Positions 24,242 through 36,500 of a stretch of DNA of 64,000 bases are shown one piece after another. The DNA is from Primulina eburnea. Taxonomy: Eukaryota; Streptophyta; Magnoliopsida; Lamiales; Gesneriaceae. The stretch spans positions 37,437,913 through 37,501,912 of the forward strand of contig NC_133106.1 of the NCBI RefSeq assembly GCF_022965805.1, in the 5' to 3' direction. The position numbers and the translations under genes are program-made. How positions within the stretch are numbered: position 1 is the first letter of the stretch; each line of letters starts with the position of its first letter. The notes under the pieces are model-generated. The model ran no database searches. It had not been told where the DNA came from and saw only the letters and a list, made by a program, of their open reading frames with translations.

Positions 24242-25873
24242 ATGGCAACAAATGTTGATCCTTTGGTAGTTGGTAGGGTGATTGGTGATGTGGTTGACAT
24301 GTTCGTGCCCACAGTGAACATGTCTGTTTGCTATGGATCGAAGCATGTCACTAATGGCTGTGATATCAAGCCCTCCATGGCCGCGACACCACCCAGGGTT
24401 CTTATCTCTGGTCATCCTACTGATCTCTACACTTTGGTATCCACTCCTCTATTTCTAATTTCCTTCTTCTTCTTTTATACATCTATCGGGTTTTTTAATT
24501 CACCTGCGTTTATTTTTTCTTGTATGTTATAATTTTTGCAAGTGATGTGGTGTTGATGAGGGAGGTAAATGTGAAATAGTTGAAAGTATTGGGAAGATGA
24601 ATATAAAACACTTGTATGATAGATATCATGGGAGTCATTTTTGTGATCTATATATAGCTAGCATGTGATCTTTTGTTTTCGAAAAAAAAATCTAATTTTT
24701 TTTATAAAATAAGCTAAAATATTCTGGGTTGTGTTGCTAAGCTAAAATATTCTGGGTTGTGTTGCTGGGGGGTAATCATGAATTCTACGTAGTCAATGAG
24801 ATGTGGTTTACTTGCATGATGCAGGTGATGACCGATCCAGATGCGCCAAGTCCGAGTGAGCCTAGCATGAGAGAATGGATCCAGTGGTAAATAATTGTTA
24901 CATTAATTACTATATTTTATTTATCTTGAAAATTATATACATATATAGCTTTAGGAGTATGATTTTAAATATATTATTTTCAAGGATCGTGACGGACATT
25001 CCTGGCTGCACCAATGTTGCTGGAGGTAAAATATATATTGAAACCGATTAATTATTGCATCCCTACTCAGTCCAGACACATACACTTAAGTTTCAGAATA
25101 AAATTAAAATACTTTGGAATTTTGTCATACCATAAAACTAATTGTCCGTCTAACTATAGTGTATAAATTGATACATTTAATACATGTAGTATTTCTTTTT
25201 GGTTTATCTGTGTGTGTGTGTGGGAGAATTAGAACTGAATGTCAATTATGTACATGATCTTTGATTGGTTAATTGTTCGTTTGTCTTCTAACAGAGGCAG
25301 ACTTTGTTTCAATCAAAAGTTTGATAACTCTCGTATAAATAAGTGTCACTAAAATGGATTGACACGTGTGGTTGACATGCGTCGTATCCTCGTATAGCAT
25401 GGCAACGTCGCTAAATCACATAAAATTAGTACAAAACTCCTTATTTTTATCAGAAGTTTAATGCTAAAATATAATTTATTAGTTTTTTCCAAGAAAAGCA
25501 TTGATTTCTTAAAATTGAAGGGATTACGCAGGTCTTTTGTTTGAGATCCTTGTATTTTTATTTGACCTTAAATTTTGTAACATAACATTATCGGTTATTT
25601 GGTTTTTTTCCCCCTGTATGCAATACTTGATTGGTGATTGGTATGTTTTCAGGGAAAGAGGTCCTGCCGTATGCAGGGCCACGGCCACCGGTGGGGATCC
25701 ACCGCTACATACTGGTTCTTTTCCGGCAGAAAGCAGTGATGGGTTCATTGGAGCCGCCGGGTTGCCGCTCGCATTTCAATACCAGGGCCTTCGCCCATCA
25801 CTTTGATCTGGGAATGCCTGTTGCCACCGTCTACTTCAATGCTCACAAAGAACCCGCCAACCGAAAGCGCTGA
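24242..25873 (+). CDS. MFT: MOTHER OF FT AND TFL1 (MFT)-type PEBP protein
   Basis: Phosphatidylethanolamine-binding-protein family regulator. MFT members act in seeds, linking ABA and gibberellin signals to dormancy and germination. Four exons with the standard FT-family lengths: 24242-24436 (195), 24825-24886 (62), 24985-25025 (41) and 25653-25873 (221), giving 172 aa. The MFT class is shown by DPLVVGRVIGDVVDMF, DPDAPSPSEPSMREW, PRPPVGIHRYILVLFRQK and VYFNAHKEPA. A tryptophan (residue 83) stands where FT has Tyr85 and TFL1 has His88, which is diagnostic of MFT. Residue 85 is Gln (CAG, 24882-24884) where nearly all family members have the pocket His (HW motif). The other pocket residues, the DPD motif and GIHR, are kept. 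The upstream G-box and RY motifs suggest seed expression. Confidence 0.95.
24711..24766. repeat. 28-bp perfect tandem duplication in MFT intron 1
   Basis: Units 24711-24738 and 24739-24766 are identical and begin AAGCTAAAATATTCTGGGTT. The perfect identity points to a recent origin. Confidence 0.95.
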
Positions 25874-26240
25874 AGGAATTATATGAGTATATATATCTAT
25901 TTATATAGCTATTATTCTATATAAGTTTAATTAGGAGTTATAGTGTGCTTATTGGAGGATCCTGCATCTGTAAGAATCATGGACGCTCTAAATTATTGGT
26001 TTTTATTTCATGTTTTATCTGTGCATCAAACCTTCCATATGTGCATTTTTTTTTTGTTTTTTCATTTCTAAAAAGAAATTTCTCACAAGTCATATGAACA
26101 TGTAACCATGCAAATTCCCACCAATGATATTGCTTGTATCTTGTTATCCGTTCATTGATTGTTTAAATGGTAACCTATTAAAGAACGACAAAGTCTGAAT
26201 GCATGGAAATCTGCATAAATATTTCGAAATCTAAAAAGGT

Positions 26241-27930
26241 TTAGTTGGCTACTTCAGTTGTGCAGCTGTGTGTCAATAGCTTTTTGCTTATATTTTCCAC
26301 TTTTGTGGTTAGAAGAGCTGAAGGTTTAGTGTTCATACTTTCCTGTGATTCAACAGTGGGGCCTAGGCTCTCAATCTCAGCAACTGTAGAAACCTGTTCA
26401 TCAATTTCAACTGTCTGGACTTGTTCCAGGTTGCGGTTTTTGAATGGGTTGTTGTTCGGAACAGTTGGTACTATTGATGAGTACTTCATCGGCAACTTAG
26501 TTTGGAATTGGAAGTTAGTATGCACCCGCAATATAACATATGCATCCAAAATATATGCTGGAAGGATAAGTTCTACAAATACAAAATTTTGGAAGATAAA
26601 TCTTCATGCCACATTCAATGGTTAGAAGCCTACAAATGAATGAACTGACATGTTTACCTGGATAAGTTGATATGCCATCAGCGGAGTGATGCTCGCTGCC
26701 CTCTACATCATATTAGCACAAATATATAATCAGGACACACAGCATACAGAAAATGATCTAATAGTACGAATACTTGTAAGCTATCGCTGAATGCATCAAC
26801 CAGAAAGAAGAAGAAAAAAAAACTCAACTGATCAAAGCCTAAGCTCGTAAACTCCTCAATTACTTTGCGGGAAAAATGGAAAACAAACAAAGGTCCTAAG
26901 TAGTTTCTGCATCTTATATTTTATGAACCCTTTTGTTCTAGATTAAAATAAATAAATAAAACTCTGTGATGGCTTTATGTATTACATGCGAGCGTGAAGA
27001 TAATGAGTTCTCTAATCAGTTCAAAAGAAAAAATCAAACTTTAGCATAGAGAAATATATGTACCAAAAAAGAGTTATACTTGTTATAAAATGTTCAAATA
27101 TTCTTAAAATCCCCTTGAAATCGGTAGATCAGTTGTCACTTCTATTATAAGCTACCTACAAACTAAATTATGGACGTACAAATTCAATCTGCAAATGAGA
27201 TGTAAGCTCACTTGCCAAGTAGCAACAAAGTGGTGATAAAGTCACCTGCCTAGAACACACAAGCAAACAATTACAATACTTCACAGTTTGCCACAAAATT
27301 TTAACTAGTGTCGAAAAGAGCAGACTAACAATTGAAAGGAACAATACTAAAAATGAAGTAATACCTGGAAAATGAACAAAATTTTAACTAGTGTCGAAAA
27401 GAGCAGACTAACAGTTCGCCATACCTCTATTGACCTTTCTTCTCTTCTCCTAAATGAACATTATATTGAGAAGGAAAAAAAAAAGAAAACATCATCAAAC
27501 AAGTAATCTAAAGGGCCCTTGAACTTTGCACTTCTAAGATTATGTGGCAGCCTTACACGGAATATTCCCGCCATCACAAACGGCCACTGGAATGATCTTA
27601 TGGTGTCCAAGCATATTGATTCAATTCACCATGCTACACGAATAAGCTACAAAAAACCTAGTAGTATTAAACTCAAATCCCCAAAAATAATTGAAGAAAC
27701 TAGCACTTTTCACGGATGATTGGCTGTCACCTCCTTTATGAAGCCACGAATACGCATCGATACCTACCTGCGTCGCAAATCAGAAACAGATAGGAAGGAC
27801 ATGACTTGGATAACAGAATCAAGTTTATATATCGAGAAAAATGCAAGTTCACGCGTTTACCAGAATATTTCTTTATGTGAACGGATTGAACATGTGGCTT
27901 CACAAATCTCATCAGATTATCGATGCCCAT
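26241..27930 (-). pseudogene. EXO1-type 5'-3' exonuclease gene remnant
   Basis: Pieces of a FEN1/EXO1-family nuclease gene remain in the right order with good splice sites. Exon 1 is 27930-27853 (MGIDNLMRFVKPHVQSVHIK), exon 2 is 27767-27731 (VGIDAYSWLHKG), and a later exon is 26702-26658 (RAASITPLMAYQLIQ). The last open part, 26585-26241, contains NNNPFKNRN and is probably the C-terminal region. The exons that should lie between, carrying MELC, VVFDG and the EADAQ and EDSD metal-binding motifs, were not found. Without them no active nuclease can be made, so I call it a pseudogene. A 36-bp stretch is duplicated inside it (27294-27337 and 27379-27417). From memory, Arabidopsis also has an EXO1 gene between MFT and RACK1A. 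Assignment of the last segment is the weakest part. Confidence 0.65.
27294..27417. repeat. Two direct copies of a 36-bp stretch, 85 bp apart
   Basis: AAAATTTTAACTAGTGTCGA and the following 16 bases occur near 27294 and again near 27379. They lie inside the EXO1 remnant, where coding exons are missing, so the duplication may belong to the event that broke the gene. Confidence 0.85.
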
Positions 27931-28646
27931 TTCTTTATCTTTTTGCTAATTTCTTCGGTAAATAATTTTTAGGTCGGATGAGAGCCGCATAGAAAAAATA
28001 ATTTATATAAAAAGTTTTTGAAAAACTTGCAAATTGGTCGATTTTTTAAGCTCTGATTTTCAGACTTACGAGGAGAGGAATGTTGAGTTATAGGCTTGTT
28101 AGTTCGGATCTTGACCAACCATAGACAAATTTCTTTTTTTTTTGGCTGATTTTGAGCTGAGAGATATCCAGCTTGGTGAGATGAAGAAAAGAGACGTCAA
28201 TGAAGAAGGGAATTAATTGCACATGCGCTTTACGCGAGAGTATGTGCCAAATTGTGTCACACAGGGATTTGACTTTAATTCAAGTCTCCTTGTAATAATA
28301 TATCCTGCAAATTTCGCCTCTCCCATTTCGTGGGTCAGCCACTGAATATGGAGTTTCGAAAATAAGACGACAGTGAATCATGGGTGACGTCACAAGCAGA
28401 AAAACCTCAGTACCCAGCAAAACTGATAAGATTCCACTGATCCTTCATTACACAAGATAACTTGGATCAAATGTAGGTAAAAATACATGTAACCTTAAAC
28501 AAATTATTCATAATCAAAAAGCATGGATATCAAACAATGGAAATAGAATTCAAACATCCAGCATTTCAAGTTTTAATTTAATCCGCAACTTAAGGTCCAA
28601 TGAAACAACAAAAAAAATAATTGGCAGCTGCTCTAAAATTGCATTT
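27931..28646. other. Spacer between EXO1 remnant and RACK1
   Basis: About 700 bases with no supported gene. The right part is probably the RACK1 3' UTR, and the left part is the former promoter of the EXO1 remnant. Confidence 0.6.
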
Positions 28647-30952
28647 CTAGTAGCGACCAATGCCCCAAACTCGAATAACACCGTCTGTGTAACCACTGAA
28701 AAGGGTGCTTCCATCAGCACTCCAGCTAAGACAGGTGCAGTAATTGATCTACATCAAGCAATTCAAAGAGTCAGCTATGATACAACAAATGCTAACATAA
28801 TATAATCCAAGGCAAGTGTTCACAAGTTTCTCAAATTATTTCTTCGTTGTTACATTACTATGCAAAGGACACCAAGAGTTGCAGCGACAACAATTATCCA
28901 TTGCAACACCCAGACCAGATGGAAAGGACTCAAATCATGTTCACGTAAAACAATCAGCCAAAAGAGAATTGAGCAGCTCTCAGTGGCATGTTAAAACAAT
29001 AAAATTTTACCAGGAACTAACAGGACATTAAATATACGATAAACATCATTATATGCACAAGAGTTGAAGGGATCTCATAAAGCAAGTAAAGGCAATTACT
29101 TCTTATAGAAAACCATGTATTTAATTATCAATCAATGAATGACTACACATACTAACTCGGAATGGTCTCAATCTGGTAAAAATCTGCAGCGGAAGATTGG
29201 AATTGGGGGATTTAATTTAACATAAAATTTGTATTACATCAGCAAAGGAAAATAGTTCCAGTTAATTTCCAGAGGCGGCATAGTATCTACATGTTTGAAA
29301 TGAATGAAGCAAGAAAATTAATGGCTTTGATAAAGTTAATAGAACTAATAATTAGTGAGCACAGAGGAAGCAAAGCTGGGAATAGAGTTGAAAGGGGTAA
29401 AACTAATATATAAAATTTGGGGTACAAATATTTAATATAAAAATTTATGGAATACAAATGGCATCCTTAGCCTAAATATTTCATATGAAAATCATACAAA
29501 TGCCTAGTCACAACAGAGACACATTGATACAAGACACATACCACAGATTCAAATTTATTAGCCAGGCGCATCCCATGGTGATTAACTTAACAAGAAACAA
29601 CAGTAACAAAAGACAATTGTATTGGTAAATCTACAACAAACAAATAAAAGTTCAAAGTGTACATGAGAGTTGAACCCATTGTAACACACAGTAAAAGGTC
29701 AAGAAGTTAGAGTGCAATTAAAGAGCCAGAACACCAAATTAAAAACAACATGCGTGAAAGAGCACGGAAGAAACTACTTTATTAAGCAACTGCACCTTGT
29801 TTTTACATGCAACAGACTGAGTTGTTTCCTCAGCAGCCATCTCGCTCTCTTGCTTCAAATCAACCTTAAGATCTACCACAACGCTCTTGCTTTCCAAATC
29901 CCAAATCTTGATACTAGACTCTGTGGCAGCACAGAGCCAATACCTATTTGGGCTGAAGCACAGAGCATGAATAACTGAACCAGCATCCAAAGAATAAAGC
30001 TTCTTTCCCTCAGCCAAATCCCAAAGTAAAATAATCCCATCTTTCCCACCACTAGCGCACAAACTCCCATCAGGAGAGACTGCCACGGTGTTCACGTATC
30101 CTGAATGGCCAGTCAACGTAGACCTCAGCTTACAATTAGCCAAATTCCAAATCTTAACTGTCCGATCCCACGAGCCTGAAACAATCATTGGCTGCAGGGC
30201 ATTTGGAGAAAACCTTGAACAAAAACAAAACAAAACATATGCTTATCAACTGGCTATTTTGAAGTCTTCGAAATTTATAATTACGAGAATTGTGTCAGCT
30301 TCAATCATGGCTCGCTGAATGTTTGCAGAGAAGTTAGATTTACAAGTCTTGTTGTAACCGAACATTCAATTTGATCAATTGTCTGATTGGTAATAACTAC
30401 CTTGAAATGAAAAGCCTTCGGAAAACCCATAAAAAAATAGAACATACAACATTAATAAGAAAAACGAGATATGTAGCTATACCTCACACAAGAAACCCAA
30501 TCGGAATGAGCGTCCTGATCCTGAATCGTATACTTGCATTCGCCAAGCGTATTCCACAGCTTAATCGTCTTGTCCCTGGAGGCTGACATGATCTGCCTGT
30601 TATCAATCGAGAACGCAACAGACAACACGTCTTTAGTGTGGCCCACAAAACGGCGAGCTGTGCCCCCAGACTGTAGATCCCACAGACGGAGCTCACCATC
30701 CCAAGAACCGGAAAGAGCGAACTGGCCATCGGATGACAGGACAACGTCCTGAACGAAGTGTCCGTGTCCAGTGAGGCGGCGGCGGGGAACTCCATAGTTT
30801 TTGTCCTCCTTGGTGAGGGACCAGAGAATGAGGGATTTGTCACGGGAGGAAGAGACGATCATGTCCGAGTTGTCGATGGGGGTGGCGATGGCGGTCACCC
30901 AGTCAGTGTGGGAGCGCATTGTGCCCCGAAGGATAAGTTGCTCTTGCGCCAT
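28647..30952 (-). CDS. RACK1: RACK1, seven-bladed WD40 scaffold protein of the 40S ribosome
   Basis: Guanine nucleotide-binding protein beta-like scaffold that sits on the small ribosomal subunit and gathers signalling proteins. Three exons on the minus strand: 30952-30483 (470 nt), 30213-29796 (418) and 28748-28647 (102), joined VSCVR|FSPNA and ACKNK|INYCTCL, giving 329 aa, close to the 327 of Arabidopsis RACK1A. Seven WD40 blades are visible ([48 protein letters not shown]). Arg37 and Lys39 of SRDKS are the basic pair used for ribosome contact in this family. The C-terminal end is GIGRY. The upstream telo-box and TATA-like sequence fit a translation-machinery promoter. Confidence 0.97.
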
Positions 30953-31033
30953 GATTCTTGATTCGAGGGTTTCTGCGCTGCGGACTTATTGTGCAAATTA
31001 GGGCTTCGGGAAGGCCAATTGAGGATTGTGGCG

Positions 31034-31062
31034 TATAAATAGGGGTTCGGGAATTAGGGTTT
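31034..31062 (-). promoter_or_regulatory. RACK1 promoter: TATA-like box and telo-box
   Basis: On the minus strand, AAACCCTAA (31062-31054) is a plant telo-box, which is common in ribosomal-protein and translation genes. TATTTATA (31041-31034) is a TATA-type sequence about 80 bases before the RACK1 start codon. The motifs were seen directly; their use is inferred. Confidence 0.5.
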
Positions 31063-34000
31063 TTGTGGACGGGTCTTTTTTCTTTTCTTTTTACATTATA
31101 TTTTTGAAACAACCGCTTAAATCAATTAAGCGAAAGAAAAAAAAAATTAGTCTTATAAATTATTATTTTTCCAAATACTCATTATATCAAAAAAATAAAA
31201 AATTTCCCCCAAATTTCTCTGAATAATAATGCATGCTAAGTTTCCATATTCATATTATTATATTTCACGCAATAAAACATGGATTTCTCATATAACTTTT
31301 GGCGATAAATTATGAGAGTAAGATGTTGAATATTATTGGAAGAATTCAATACGTACACAAATAAATTATTGAGATCGTAGAGGGCTATAAGATGACATTT
31401 TTATAAATGAAATGTAAAATCCTCAAGTCTCTTTTACAAATAAATGAGACAAAATTTAGATGAAAATTACAATAGAATAATGTATTCACAATAATGGAAT
31501 GCAATGTTTGATATTAGAGAGTATATAGTTTCTGATTTTTTCAGATGCATATTATTATGTTTCATAAAAAAGAAACATAGGATTCACATGAAGGATTGAG
31601 ACAAGGCTCTAAAAATGAGGATTAGCCGAGAGATTCATCCATCACATAGTGAAACAGATGGAGATAAACATACATTTAGAGGAGCATTTCAACGAGAACC
31701 CTAAAGAACTTTCAATTTATCGTGTTTACTCATACTTGGATTAAGTGTCATGAAATGTATGGAGGAGGTCATTAGTTGCATTACAAAAAAAAAATGAGCA
31801 AAATCATGTCTAACACAGTAAGTAGATTAAAAAACCGTTTTAAATTCAACAGAATTCTGGCCAACACAAAGGCAGCCAGAATAGTGACCACGAACAAAAT
31901 ACCGAGATATGAGAATGATGGGGAAATTTTTATCACCGATGTTTCGATGCATTGTAAGGGCACACAAATGTGGACGAGAATATCCGAAATCCAGATTTCG
32001 ATGAATTGTCAGGGCAACACCTACTGAAATTCAACAGAGAATGTTTTTGTAGAAGGTAGAAAAATTGAGGAAGAAATGTACAAAATTAGAGGGAATGACC
32101 AAGTTTGCTAAAAAAGTTTTTGGGTGGAATGGTGATGATGATAGACAAATATTTGGGGGGGAAATTCATGAAATAAAAATTGGTATAGATATTAATAGAT
32201 AATTTGTGTCCACCATGCGAGAAAAATCAAGATACGATGGGAGATCATTGGCTCAAGGCCAGTGAATCAACAATACATGGAAGATCACTGAGTCCAGGGT
32301 CAGGGGAATCAAGACTTCCTAAGGAAATTTTTCGAAATATATGGGAGATCTACATTCAACAAAGGAATTTATCAAGATATCAAGAATCCTTCTATCCAAG
32401 CGATCTGCATCACAAAGAATTCAAGAAACTAAGTAGGTCAGCTTGTAATTCTCTATTATTTTTTTTGGTAAATTAGGCTAGTGAGCCACTTTCATTTTGT
32501 GAAATCTTGTGTTGGCCAAATGATGGCTATTTCGATATTCAACTTGGATATCCTCCTTTCTCTATATACTAGCTAATCATGATACTTCATGTAAATGTTG
32601 ATAGTTTTAAATATAAATTTTTGCTACATGTAATTGGAAACTTGCTTGAGACGGTAAACTTTTAAGGTCGTGCGCCTAATATGTGAGTAAATGCAGTCTA
32701 ATATTAGGCTATCTAGTTCAGTAGCTTAAATTTTGCGTGAATGGAGCAAAGCTGCATTTAACATTTCCTCGATTCCTTCTTTATATCTTTGTTTGTATTT
32801 AGATCAAGTTTAAATTTGAAGCTTGTTGGTTTGTGACATCTGATTATTTTACCTGTAGTAAAGATGGACATATGAGGAATTATTGGAACTGAACTCGTAA
32901 CTTGTAGCCGATACTTGAGTAGGTGAAAATGTTCGTTGAATTGAGCAGGATTGTTCTTCCTCTTTTTTCAATAACAAAATTTCCTCTCCACGGCCTTGGT
33001 TTTATCCTCGACTAACACTGAATTCTTTGTGCTTTATTATTACCCCCAGTTTGTCCTTTGCTGTTTCTTTTTGGTGATATGACTTCTTTAGACTTGTATA
33101 ATACTTTTGGTTTAGTGACGATCTTTGATTTAGAGAAGCATGCTTGCTGTGGAAAACGCCTAAAGATAAATTTGTGGTTCTTATTCATCCTCATATTCAA
33201 ATATGTATCTGAAAGCTATTTCATTTCTGGGTTCCAGGATGAAGCTGAGGTAATTGACAGAAATGATCACGAGCAGCAGTTTTTGGCCTGTGATGATCGT
33301 CTTTCTAATTATGGCCTTCTTGTCCTTATATCGAACACAGAGGTAGCAGCATCTGAAGTCGACAAACAAATTCAAGCATCTGTATCTTGGTGATGGGCCT
33401 CTGTGCTTATTGTTTAATGTTCTCAGTAACTAAGTTGTGGAAATTCTTGAATATTTCCCCAATTAAACTCGACATTTTTGTTAAAAGATATAATTTTGAT
33501 ATATGTTTGATGGCTCGCTCTATGTGAGAATTCTTTGACTTTTTTCATAAGTGCAGCCATCTATTCGAATTTTATTTGATTTTCAATAAAATCAACCAGC
33601 GAAAGCGCTATCATCGTGGATTTCATCGGAACATACCGCTATTTTATCCAGTGTAGAATGTAACTAATATTCTCTTGGAGTAAATTATTTGGTAAACGAT
33701 CTAGTCAGATATGTGTGCCTTGAAAATGCACAGCAGACCTTACTTTGAAAGTTTTATCCAAACTATGGCAACTCAACCTGACATTGATGATCGGTGAGCA
33801 CCAGGCTCGGGTCATTGATACATTCTAGTAGCTGCCTAGAGCTCGGGGCTTTGTTAAGGAGATGAAATCCGTGAATTTACAATCTACTTTTCTTGCACTG
33901 TGTTATGGAAATTGTTTTTATTTGATCCTATTCCTTGTGTCGTTCCATCGAATTTGGCTCTTGTGCAACCGCCGTTGGTGCACCTTGTTTCAAACCTTGT

Positions 34001-34300
34001 GTAACTTGTTACTATTTTCAATTTTGCAGAACACAATTGAAGGATTTCTTCAATCCTTAGACTTTTCATGAATTAATTATTCAAATACTCGACACTTTAT
34101 TGAGCAAGGGGAGCCCTCATCACCTGGTGAGTTATTTGATGCCTGATGATGCTGGAGCTTATAAACAGCTTGCTGCATCCTCCAGCACCAGTGACTCCAA
34201 TAGTTTTTATTTTTTATAAAATCAAATAAAATTTTGCAAAAATAAGAAAGGTTAAAGCTTACTACCCATGATAAAATTATATTACAGATATTAAATTTAA
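31063..34300. other. Spacer right of RACK1
   Basis: No gene could be assigned in 3.2 kb. An exon-like open stretch on the plus strand, 33238-33393, follows a good acceptor (TTCCAG) and encodes DEAEVIDRNDHEQQFLACDD and about 30 more residues before a stop. It has no partner exons that I can identify and no recognised domain. The frame at 32204-32476 is similarly unassigned. Confidence 0.5.
33238..33393 (+). other. Exon-like open frame of unknown origin
   Basis: It begins directly after an AG acceptor (GGGTTCCAG) and runs 51 codons to a TGA. The composition looks protein-like (acidic residues, balanced codons) and unlike the AT-rich surroundings. It could be the last exon of a decayed gene or of a captured fragment. 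I do not recognise it. Confidence 0.25.
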
Positions 34301-34414
34301 GAGTAGAGACGAGTCAATTCTATCGATATTCACAATAAAAAATAATATTTTTAGGATAAAAAGTAATAATTTTTCATGGATAACCCGTGAGATCGTCTCA
34401 CACAAGTTTTTGTC
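34301..34414 (-). mobile_element. Mutator-like MITE, copy 1 (internally deleted)
   Basis: The element runs from GAGTAGAGACG to ACAAGTTTTTGTC (114 bp, reversed relative to copies 2, 3 and 5). It is flanked by an exact 9-bp duplication TAAATTTAA (34292-34300 and 34415-34423). It has lost about 60 internal bases compared with the longer copies. Confidence 0.85.
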
Positions 34415-36300
34415 TAAATTTAAAAATCGACTGGGTTTTAAAATAGAAAACTAAAATCGAGCCAACTTAATCAATGTTTTTGAAAACTAAAACCGAATAT
34501 TAATGCTCCTGCCTCGAGCTGAGGATTGTTAGATTTGTTATTAGTGCACTGTGACAGTGTGACGAATGGCTGGGAATTATACGAAATGGCACCAACGAAC
34601 CAGGGAAATACAAAAGTCTTTGTTTGGGGAATGGTGCCAAAATTTATTAGCTTCAAAGGACCAAATGCCATTTACCCGCCAGATAAACTTTTCGGGGAAA
34701 AATATTGGAATTATTGTTTATTTTACACAAGTAGATTTTTGGAATATTCATGAATGATGAACAAGATATGGAAAACTGGGGCTCTAAAAATTACAAAGAA
34801 AACGATCGGATCTGAGAGTAGAGTAGAACCCTATGGAAACCTATAAATGAATTTATTTGTTCTTGGGAGCAACGGTTTCATTACAGATATTCTTTGTTTT
34901 TTAATGATGTTTTAGACGGCAAAAATATATGTGAGACAGTCTCACGGATCATATTTGTGAGACGGATCTTTTATTTGGGTCATCCATGAAAAAATATTGC
35001 TTTCATGCTAAGAGTATTACTTTTTATTGTGAATATAGATAAGATTGATCCGTATCAAAGATTAAGATCCATGAAACGATCTCACATAAAACACACTCAT
35101 TTTAGATTACCAATAATATACAGTCAGAGTCCTGTATATGAGAGACTTTAATAATTACATTTTAGACAATTCATGCCCATCGAGACCATAATTCTCCGGA
35201 TTTTTATGAATTTCCTCCTTTTTATAGTTTTATTATTACAATAGTGCATCATTAGCTTAAATTACTATTTTTATTCATATGCTTAATAGAAAAAAAATAT
35301 TAATTCTTTCATATTTTAATAACTTTATTGATTATCATTTAAGCTGCTTGAAATATTAATATGGATAAAAAATATTATAATTTTTGATATATATATAATT
35401 ATAATCTCAATCATGTAATAATTATTCTTATACATGGCTTCTGCAAGGATAGCTGATATTCCAAAATTGAGAGGACAAAAGTTACGATTTTATTTTATTT
35501 TTACTTAAATAGATTTTAATGTACATAATATATATTTATTTTTGTTATAAAAACCGTAAATATTAATTCTAAATAAATAATATTCGATAGATGTTACTGT
35601 ATCACATCAAAAAAAAAATAAGAACACAAAAAAATAGAATTAGCACAAGTTACAAAATTAAAATGAAAACGGAAAGCTTAAATGATTAAAATTAAAATTT
35701 TTTCATTATTAAAATTGTAGTTTTCCCATAAAGCATAAATTGATATAAATTAGTGAATCTTTATTTAAAAAGAACATGTATGAATATACATACGATATGA
35801 ACTGAAATTAACAACAAATATCAACGGAATAATTTCCAGGGTACTGATAAATTAACAATATATTTCGGCTCCGTCCAGTATTTCCAATGATAATCCCTGC
35901 AAAAATAAGAACCAAACCCCAAGAGTGAAACAATAAAAATATATATAAATACTAAGTAAATATATACCTCCAAACTGGGTTATTAAATAACGATCGTTAC
36001 CAGCGTCGATTACTTCCTCCAGAAACCAAAAATGGCAAATTAAATCTAGAGGTAGATTCATAGATTTACAGGAATTTCCATGCAGAGAATACACGTTAGA
36101 GGTAGAAGTGCGCAATAAAAATGAATCTTTTTGTTGATATATGGAAAACATACAACTTACCCAATAATTTAAATTATTTATCAACAGAAAAAACACAATC
36201 TTAACAATGAATATGTCGAGATCACGGGTAATAATAGATGAATCTGTTATTCAAGAAAGTGAGATCAAAACATGACAAAAAATTAAGGGTTGACTAAATT
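34415..36300. other. Spacer left of MIR159
   Basis: Apart from MITE copy 2 (34918-35098) nothing definite is seen. The region from about 35100 to 35900 is extremely AT-rich. The 300-400 bases left of 36310 may be the 3' part of the MIR159 primary transcript. Confidence 0.5.
34918..35098 (+). mobile_element. Mutator-like MITE, copy 2
   Basis: It starts GGCAAAAATATATGTGAGAC and ends ACACACTC (181 bp). The flanks are GTTTTAGAC and ATTTTAGAT, matching at 7 of 9 bases with both differences transitions, so it is an older 9-bp duplication. It contains the family's internal GTATTACTTTTTATTGTGAA stretch. Confidence 0.8.
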
Positions 36301-36309
36301 AATTATAAG

Positions 36310-36500
36310 GCAAAAGTGTAGAGCTCCCTTCAATCCAAAGAAGGTCTAAGTACTGGGTTAATTCAAGCTCCTGATCTATGCAAACCACAAATCCATCCAA
36401 TTAAAATCTAGGCATGGATAGGGCTGAGGGATCCATAGATCGGCAGCTTAATCTTCCCACTAATATCCTCTTTTGGACTTCAAGGAGCTCCACGCTTTCA
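36310..36500 (-). ncRNA. MIR159: MIR159 precursor hairpin
   Basis: Precursor of miR159, which silences GAMYB-type MYB mRNAs. The mature sequence lies on the 3' arm, minus strand 36339-36319, beginning TTTGGATTGAAGGGAGCTCT. This is identical to canonical miR159a over all 21 bases. The star strand is 36490-36470 (GAGCTCCTTGAAGTCCAAAA). The two are complementary and separated by a long stem-loop. That stem-loop also contains the second conserved duplex typical of MIR159/319 precursors (CTATGGATCCCTCAGCCC opposite CATAGATCAGGAGCTT). The whole arrangement matches Arabidopsis MIR159A/B. It lies between RACK1 and CDKD, as the Arabidopsis MIR159 loci do, from memory. Confidence 0.97.

Noticed and set aside
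26245..26625. Plus-strand open frame of 126 codons
   Set aside because: Overlaps the minus-strand EXO1-like segment, which has family-like sequence; the plus frame has none.
34526..34757. Two overlapping plus-strand frames of about 70 codons
   Set aside because: No acceptor, domain or codon bias; likely chance open frames.
35852..36196. Minus-strand open frame of 114 codons
   Set aside because: Hydrophobic, AT-driven and without homology; it lies where the MIR159 transcript would end.
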